Of a DNA stretch of 5,052 nucleotides, positions 1 through 3,314 are shown one piece after another (position 1 is the stretch's first letter; each line of letters opens with the position of its first letter). The stretch is from Methanomassiliicoccaceae archaeon UBA72 (lineage in GTDB: Archaea; Thermoplasmatota; Thermoplasmata; Methanomassiliicoccales; Methanomethylophilaceae). The stretch lies in the NCBI GenBank assembly GCA_002509405.1, contig DAVO01000003.1, positions 14,339 to 19,390 of the forward strand, in the 5' to 3' direction. Below the pieces are notes generated by a model. It did not search any database. It was given only the letters and a program-made list of their open reading frames with translations, and was not told where the DNA came from. A program made the translations under genes and the position numbers.

Positions 1-1257
1 ACGGCATCCAAGGGTCGCTTCGTGAAGGACGACCCAAAATTCGTCAACATACCCGCATACTCCAAACCCAACAGGGTCAGGCTGCTCGATAAGCAGAAGA
101 AAGCCATGGAACTGTCCGAGAGGTCATCCCTTAATTTCGTCGAGGGAGAGGGCGAAGTGGGAGTGATCACCTCGGGCGTGTCCTATACTTACGTCAAGGA
201 GTTCGTCTCCGGGGTCTCGATACTCAAATTGGGATTTACCGCGCCCCTCCCCGAGAAGAAGATCGCCGATTTCGTCAGAGGAAAGAAGGCGGTAATCGTG
301 GTAGAGGAGCTGGAACCCTATCTGGAGGATGCGGTTCTCCGCATCTCTGCGCAGAACGGTCTCGGGGTCCCGGTCTACGGCAAGAGGAGCGGCAACTTCC
401 CCAGGCAGTGGGAGTATTCTCCGGAGGTCCTTTCGGGGATCGCAACCCTGGTCAAGGTGAAAGATTTCAAGAAGCCCCTGCAGAAGGCAGATATAGTTCT
501 GCCCGGAAGGCCCCCGACCCTCTGCGCGGGATGCCCGCACCGCGGCACCTTCGCAGCGACGAAACGCGCCGTCGGCAGCAGGGACGTGGTATATTGCTCG
601 GACATAGGATGTTACACCCTGGGTGTCCAGGCGCCATTCCGCACGGCCGATTTCATAATTTGCATGGGCGGGGGTGCCGGCGCGGCCGGAGGTTTCGCCC
701 AGTCCACAGACCAGCTTCCGATAGCGTTCATCGGTGACTCGACGTTCTTCCATTCCGGGGTCCAGCCCCTGATGTCCGCGCTGTTCAACGGCCACAAGAT
801 CAAGATGGTCATCATGGACAATCGGACGACGGCCATGACGGGACACCAGCCGAATCCCGGTACCGGGAGGGACTTCGGCGGCATCAAGACGGACGCCATC
901 GACATCGAGAAACTGGTGAAGGGGATCGGCGTGCGCTTTGTGGAGACCGTCGACCCGTACGACGTGAAGGCCATGAACAAGGTGATGAAGGAAGCGATCG
1001 AATTCGACGGGGTAGCCGTCGTAATCGCGAAACGCGCCTGCCCCCTCGAGCTCAAGAGGCAGAAGATGCTTGTGTGCAGGAGATGCGAGGTTGACGATGG
1101 CAAGTGCATCAGGTGCTACACCTGTCTCAAGACCATCGCGTGCCCCGCGCTTTTCAAGGACAAGGACGGCTCCATCGAAGTCGATCCGGTCCAGTGCATC
1201 GGTTGCGGCATGTGCGCCAACGTATGCCCCAAGGGCGCGCTGGAGGTGAAGCAATGA
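1..1257 (+). CDS. iorA: Indolepyruvate:ferredoxin oxidoreductase, alpha subunit (5'-truncated by window)
   Basis: The reading frame is already open at base 1 (TASKGRF...), so the GTG at 22 is an internal valine codon. 418 residues are visible; the family is usually a little over 600, so roughly the N-terminal third is missing. The enzyme oxidatively decarboxylates aryl-2-oxoacids such as indolepyruvate to aryl-acyl-CoA, using thiamine diphosphate (TPP) and CoA and reducing ferredoxin in the cytoplasm; in some archaea it runs in reverse for aromatic amino acid synthesis. Visible motifs, in fragment numbering: the IorA-type LCAGCPHRG at about 174-182; a TPP-binding motif starting GDSTFFHSG at 245 and ending in N274; and a C-terminal 2x[4Fe-4S] ferredoxin domain with cysteines 369/372/375/381P and 399/402/405/409P. 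An extra CRRC pair (359, 362) lies just before it. The stop overlaps the start of iorB, so the two are co-translated. The identification is firm; substrate preference cannot be read from the sequence. Confidence 0.95.
   Translation, partial: TASKGRFVKDDPKFVNIPAYSKPNRVRLLDKQKKAMELSERSSLNFVEGEGEVGVITSGVSYTYVKEFVSGVSILKLGFTAPLPEKKIADFVRGKKAVIVVEELEPYLEDAVLRISAQNGLGVPVYGKRSGNFPRQWEYSPEVLSGIATLVKVKDFKKPLQKADIVLPGRPPTLCAGCPHRGTFAATKRAVGSRDVVYCSDIGCYTLGVQAPFRTADFIICMGGGAGAAGGFAQSTDQLPIAFIGDSTFFHSGVQPLMSALFNGHKIKMVIMDNRTTAMTGHQPNPGTGRDFGGIKTDAIDIEKLVKGIGVRFVETVDPYDVKAMNKVMKEAIEFDGVAVVIAKRACPLELKRQKMLVCRRCEVDDGKCIRCYTCLKTIACPALFKDKDGSIEVDPVQCIGCGMCANVCPKGALEVKQ
1242..1249 (+). promoter_or_regulatory. 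Shine-Dalgarno site of iorB
   Basis: GGAGGTGA lies inside the last iorA codons, 4 nt before the iorB ATG at 1254. It matches the archaeal anti-Shine-Dalgarno sequence over eight bases and fixes the iorB start at the ATGA overlap. Confidence 0.85.
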
Positions 1258-1856
1258 AATACACAGTGCAGATCGTCGGAGTAGGGGGCCAAGGGGTCCT
1301 TCTGGCTTCGATGGTGATCGGAAATGCGGCCATGAAAGAAGGCTATGATGTGGCGATGAGCGAGATCCACGGAATGGCGCAGAGAGGAGGCAGCGTGCTC
1401 TCCACCGTAAGGTTCGGAAAGGGGATATCGAGCCCGCTCGAGCCCGCGGGAGGGGCGGACCTGCTCATGGGTTTCGAACCTGCGGAGACCTGCAGGAACC
1501 TCGGCCTTTGCAACAGGGATACTGCCATCCTGATGAACCTTGAGCCCATACTGCCCTCTTCGGTCGCGGCCGGTTTCGAATCGTATCCGGACGTGGAAGA
1601 GATAGTGGAGGCCGTGAGGAAGATAACTCCCAGGCTGATAACCATCAACGCGACGGACCTGGCAGTGAAGGCCGGCAAGGCGGTGGCCGCCAATGCGGTC
1701 ATGATAGGTGCCGTTGCCGCGGCCGACGGATTCCCGATCGGAAGGGATGTTCTGCTGGACACTCTGCTGGAAACCGTCCCGGAAAAATTCGCCGACATCA
1801 ATCGGAAGGCGTTCGACCTAGGGTACGAATATTACAATTCCAAAGAAAAATCCTGA
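1254..1856 (+). CDS. iorB: Indolepyruvate:ferredoxin oxidoreductase, beta subunit
   Basis: 200 residues, full length for IorB. The start is the ATG that overlaps the iorA stop (ATGA) and follows a strong Shine-Dalgarno site; an open frame continues upstream to 1104, but that stretch is only the iorA ferredoxin domain read out of frame. IorB is homologous to the gamma domain of pyruvate:ferredoxin oxidoreductases and pairs with IorA in the active complex. Visible signatures are the N-terminal glycine-rich loop VGVGGQGVLLAS (about residues 8-19) and the family block SEIHGMAQRGGSV (about 42-54), followed by the conserved GADLLMGFEPAE stretch. The C-terminal half has the expected NATDLAVKAG and AANAVMIGA segments. 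No iron-sulfur cysteine motif is present, as expected, because the clusters sit in IorA. It is the last gene of the plus-strand unit: a hairpin and T-tract follow within 80 nt and the next gene is convergent. Confidence 0.94.
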   Translation: MKYTVQIVGVGGQGVLLASMVIGNAAMKEGYDVAMSEIHGMAQRGGSVLSTVRFGKGISSPLEPAGGADLLMGFEPAETCRNLGLCNRDTAILMNLEPILPSSVAAGFESYPDVEEIVEAVRKITPRLITINATDLAVKAGKAVAANAVMIGAVAAADGFPIGRDVLLDTLLETVPEKFADINRKAFDLGYEYYNSKEKS

Positions 1857-1866
1857 TAGGACCTTT

Positions 1867-1877
1867 GGAAAAACAAC
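1867..1877 (-). terminator. T-rich tract, candidate terminator for the minus-strand unit
   Basis: Read on the minus strand this is GTTGTTTTTCC, about 56-66 nt past the FtsZ-like stop codon and after the same inverted repeat used by iorB. Short T-runs are typical archaeal termination signals, so the convergent spacer may terminate in both directions. Support is compositional only. Confidence 0.4.
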
Positions 1878-1893
1878 TTAAGGCCGAGAAACA

Positions 1894-1934
1894 GGGCCCG
1901 GCAGGAGGATACCGGACCCGTTTCTTCCTTTTTT
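1894..1934 (+). terminator. Hairpin plus T-rich tract ending the iorAB transcript
   Basis: GGGCCCGG (1894-1901) pairs with CCGGACCC (1912-1919) in seven of eight positions around a 10-nt loop. A T-rich tract (1921-1934, including TTTTTT at 1929-1934) follows directly. It lies 38 nt after the iorB stop. Archaeal termination mainly needs the T-rich tract; the hairpin may be incidental or may stabilise the 3' end. The tract overlaps the stop codon of the convergent FtsZ-like gene. Confidence 0.6.
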
Positions 1935-2640
1935 AAACTGCCATCTTCGCGGACACGGTACCGGCGGCGCCCTCGCCCACGTTGGGTTCGGAGGGGCGGA
2001 CCTTCCCGATCTCCTCGGCGAAAGCCTCGGCGATATCGTCCGTCTTCTTCATCACATATCTGACGATGCCGTCGTTCACGGCATCGAAAGCCTGTTGTAT
2101 CGTCATATCGGGGAACTGTTCGACCATTTTGTCGTTCTCCACCGCGACCGTGCCGGGACATACAGACCTCAGCGCCCTGAGCCCCTCTCCCGCGGCGACC
2201 CCCCTTCCTTCCAAGGTGAGAGGCCTTATCGCAATGGCCATGGTCACCATGTTGAGGCCCTGAGCTATTTCCGCGACCACAGAAGCGGCTCCGGAACCGG
2301 TCCCGCCTCCCATGCCCGCGACTATCACCGCAACATCATGCCCTCTGAGGGCATCCCTGATCTCTTCGGTATGTACCCTCGCGCATTTCCTGCCGAGAGA
2401 TGCGTCCCCTCGGGTGCCGATCCCCTTCGTCACGTCCCTGCAGATGAAAATCCTGACATCCGCATGCGTCCGCTCGAGCGCAGCTCTGTCCGTGTTGACG
2501 GCTATGACGTCTACCGGCATGAGCCCGTCGTAAAATCTTCCGGCGGCATTGCATCCGGCGCCGCCGACGCCGACGACAGCGACCCTTGGTTCAACGCAAA
2601 CTTCGCCACCGTCCGTTCTGATCGTAACCATCCTGTGCAT
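1933..2640 (-). CDS. FtsZ-family GTPase-domain-only protein
   Basis: 235 residues, against roughly 350-400 for archaeal FtsZ. The FtsZ/tubulin nucleotide-pocket motifs are all recognisable: T1 loop GVGGAGCNAA (24-33), T2 AVNTDRAAL (47-55), T3-like GIGTRGDASLG (73-83), tubulin signature AGMGGGTGSGAA (108-119), T5 PLTLEG (140-145), NDKM (169-172), and the H7 guanine-contact segment AFDAVNDGI (184-192). The protein then ends about 45 residues later. The T7 loop (NxDxxD type), which completes the active site of the neighbouring subunit, and the whole C-terminal domain are absent. The 76-nt spacer downstream leaves no room for a frameshifted remainder, so the short form is not a simple frameshift. 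It should bind GTP but not polymerise in the normal way; a filament cap or FtsZ modulator are guesses. The first ATG has AGGGAAGGGGG directly upstream; an in-frame ATG at 2631 (232 aa) is an alternative start. It is probably transcribed with the RHH gene upstream. Confidence 0.85.
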   Translation of the reverse strand: MHRMVTIRTDGGEVCVEPRVAVVGVGGAGCNAAGRFYDGLMPVDVIAVNTDRAALERTHADVRIFICRDVTKGIGTRGDASLGRKCARVHTEEIRDALRGHDVAVIVAGMGGGTGSGAASVVAEIAQGLNMVTMAIAIRPLTLEGRGVAAGEGLRALRSVCPGTVAVENDKMVEQFPDMTIQQAFDAVNDGIVRYVMKKTDDIAEAFAEEIGKVRPSEPNVGEGAAGTVSAKMAV

Positions 2641-2671
2641 CCCCCTTCCCTAAGTCGTTTGCTCAAGCACT

Positions 2672-2702
2672 CCCGGCGGACAAGTCCCATCCCTCCGCCG
2701 GG
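2672..2702 (-). other. Intercistronic 9-bp hairpin between the RHH and FtsZ-like genes
   Basis: CCCGGCGGA (2672-2680 as written on plus) and TCCGCCGGG (2694-2702) are perfect reverse complements, giving a GC-rich 9-bp stem with a 13-nt loop. On the minus-strand transcript the loop reads GGGATGGGACTTG, which is most of one copy of a motif repeated three times in this unit. No T-run follows on the minus strand, so it does not look like a terminator; a processing, stability or translation-control element is possible. Confidence 0.55.
2685..2694 (-). repeat. AGGGATGGGA motif, copy A (hairpin loop)
   Basis: Minus-strand AGGGATGGGA, exact. It occupies the loop and one stem base of the intercistronic hairpin. 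The match to the leader copy at 3122-3131 extends to 12 nt (AGGGATGGGACT). Confidence 0.6.
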
Positions 2703-2712
2703 GCACTCGATA

Positions 2713-2722
2713 TCCCATCCCT
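2713..2722 (-). repeat. AGGGATGGGA motif, copy B (just after the RHH stop)
   Basis: Exact minus-strand copy 6 nt downstream of the RHH gene stop codon and 28 bp from copy A. Confidence 0.6.
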
Positions 2723-2728
2723 TTTTCT

Positions 2729-3091
2729 TCACTTCATCTTCGAGGTGAGCTGTGCGGTCCTGAAGGCGTTCACGGCGGATTCCTTTTCGGTCTCCTCCGT
2801 GACGAGCTTCTTCAGGACGCATGTTCTGACGAACTCCTCCTCGCTGAGGCATATCCCCTCTTCCTTCAGCAAGGACAAGGCGTTCAGCTGTACCTCGGAA
2901 AAGCGGACGAAGATCCCGCTTTCCTCCGTGCGTCCGTCGATGTCGGGTGCATCTCCGACAACGAACGCCCGGACGGCGGCGCGTATGAAATTGGACCTGG
3001 TTCCGACCTCCGGGTGCTCAGCCACGTAGTCGTCCATCAACTGGAGTTCTTCGGGTCCCATCCTGAGCGTGACCTTTGCGTCGTCAGACAT
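2729..3091 (-). CDS. Tandem ribbon-helix-helix transcriptional regulator
   Basis: 120 residues starting MSDDAKVTL. This start is chosen because GAGGTGA lies 5 nt upstream; the open frame runs back to 3187, but that extension reads through the predicted TATA box and transcript start. Residues 5-44 form a classic RHH (CopG/Arc-type) unit: beta strand AKVTLRM (5-11), helix A (about 13-26) and helix B TRSNFIRAAVRAFV (31-44). After a linker, residues 60-97 repeat the pattern: IFVRF strand, helix A at about 66-78 and helix B around EEEFVRTCVLKKLV. R10, F35, R37 and V40 align with R63, F87, R89 and V92. RHH proteins bind short palindromic DNA through the paired strands and commonly repress their own promoters. 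Operator-like TGTC-N-GACA sites lie upstream of its TATA box. The FtsZ-like gene follows in the same direction after 88 nt, so this is a plausible regulator of it. The first RHH is confident; the second is inferred. Confidence 0.82.
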   Translation of the reverse strand: MSDDAKVTLRMGPEELQLMDDYVAEHPEVGTRSNFIRAAVRAFVVGDAPDIDGRTEESGIFVRFSEVQLNALSLLKEEGICLSEEEFVRTCVLKKLVTEETEKESAVNAFRTAQLTSKMK

Positions 3092-3096
3092 CCTTT

Positions 3097-3103
3097 TCAC
3101 CTC
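3097..3103 (-). promoter_or_regulatory. Shine-Dalgarno site fixing the RHH gene start
   Basis: Minus-strand GAGGTGA followed by a 5-nt spacer and ATG. It decides for the start at 3091 over in-frame ATGs at 3127 (which begins inside the AGGGATGGGA motif) and further upstream. Confidence 0.8.
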
Positions 3104-3121
3104 GCCACAGAGCTTGTAGAG

Positions 3122-3131
3122 TCCCATCCCT
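3122..3131 (-). repeat. AGGGATGGGA motif, copy C (RHH leader)
   Basis: Exact minus-strand copy in the predicted 5' leader of the RHH transcript, about 8 nt from the inferred transcript start near 3139. It is the third copy in about 450 bp. Confidence 0.6.
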
Positions 3132-3139
3132 TTCGGCTC

Positions 3140-3153
3140 TGTAATTACATGTA
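3140..3153. repeat. Overlapping palindromes at the predicted RHH transcript start
   Basis: TGTAATTACA (3140-3149) is a perfect 10-bp palindrome and TACATGTA (3146-3153) is a perfect 8-bp palindrome overlapping it. They lie between the minus-strand TATA box and the inferred transcript start, a position suited to repressor binding. No binding protein can be assigned. Confidence 0.45.
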
Positions 3154-3161
3154 AGACAGGA

Positions 3162-3169
3162 TATATAAA
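3162..3169 (-). promoter_or_regulatory. TATA box of the RHH / FtsZ-like unit
   Basis: Minus-strand TTTATATA, a consensus archaeal box A. Its centre predicts a transcript start near 3139, giving a leader of about 48 nt before the RHH ATG at 3091. No equally good TATA box was seen in the 88-nt spacer before the FtsZ-like gene, which supports co-transcription. Confidence 0.75.
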
Positions 3170-3171
3170 AC

Positions 3172-3200
3172 TGTCGGACATTGTCATACTTTGTCCGACA
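3172..3200. promoter_or_regulatory. Phased TGTC-N-GACA operator array
   Basis: Three 9-bp units occur every 10 bp: TGTCGGACA (3172-3180), TGTCATACT (3182-3190) and TGTCCGACA (3192-3200). The outer two are perfect palindromes of form TGTC-N-GACA and are also reverse complements of each other; the middle keeps only the TGTC half plus AC. The array starts 2 bp upstream of the minus-strand TATA box, so a bound protein would touch the TFB/BRE region of that promoter. Phasing at one helical turn per unit suggests cooperative binding on one DNA face. The neighbouring RHH protein is the natural candidate ligand; this is inference. Confidence 0.65.
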
Positions 3201-3267
3201 AAGCAATCTCGTTTGAAAAACGCTTCATTTCTTGCGGATGCCGTGTTGTTACGCCATCGACAGAATA

Positions 3268-3275
3268 CTATATAA
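3268..3275 (+). promoter_or_regulatory. TATA box of leuS
   Basis: CTATATAA lies 39 nt before the leuS ATG. The expected transcript start is near 3297-3300, leaving a leader of about 15 nt. Only a weak GGGTAGTGAT-like sequence precedes the ATG, with its GTGAT part one base away, so initiation may rely on a short or nearly leaderless transcript. Confidence 0.65.
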
Positions 3276-3314
3276 TCCGTGTGTACTTCTTCTCGCCAGT
3301 GTCGGGTAGTGATT

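Noticed and set aside
124..1254. 376-codon open frame on the minus strand
   Set aside because: It is antisense to iorA, whose TPP and ferredoxin motifs are clear; the product is His/Asp/Leu/Arg-rich with no known motif.
1857..1932. Frameshifted remainder of the FtsZ C-terminal domain
   Set aside because: Only 76 nt separate the FtsZ-like stop from iorB, far too little for the missing domain, and no FtsZ-like peptide was seen in the other minus frames there.
3092..3187. Upstream extension of the RHH gene to an ATG at 3187 or 3127
   Set aside because: The extension would translate through the TATA box and predicted transcript start. The ATG at 3091 has a much better Shine-Dalgarno site and begins right before the RHH strand.
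3201..3225. Small inverted repeats (CGTTT/AAACG with AAGC/GCTT around them)
   Set aside because: The stems are short, AT-rich and have a 3-nt loop in the core; this is not distinguishable from chance in a promoter region.
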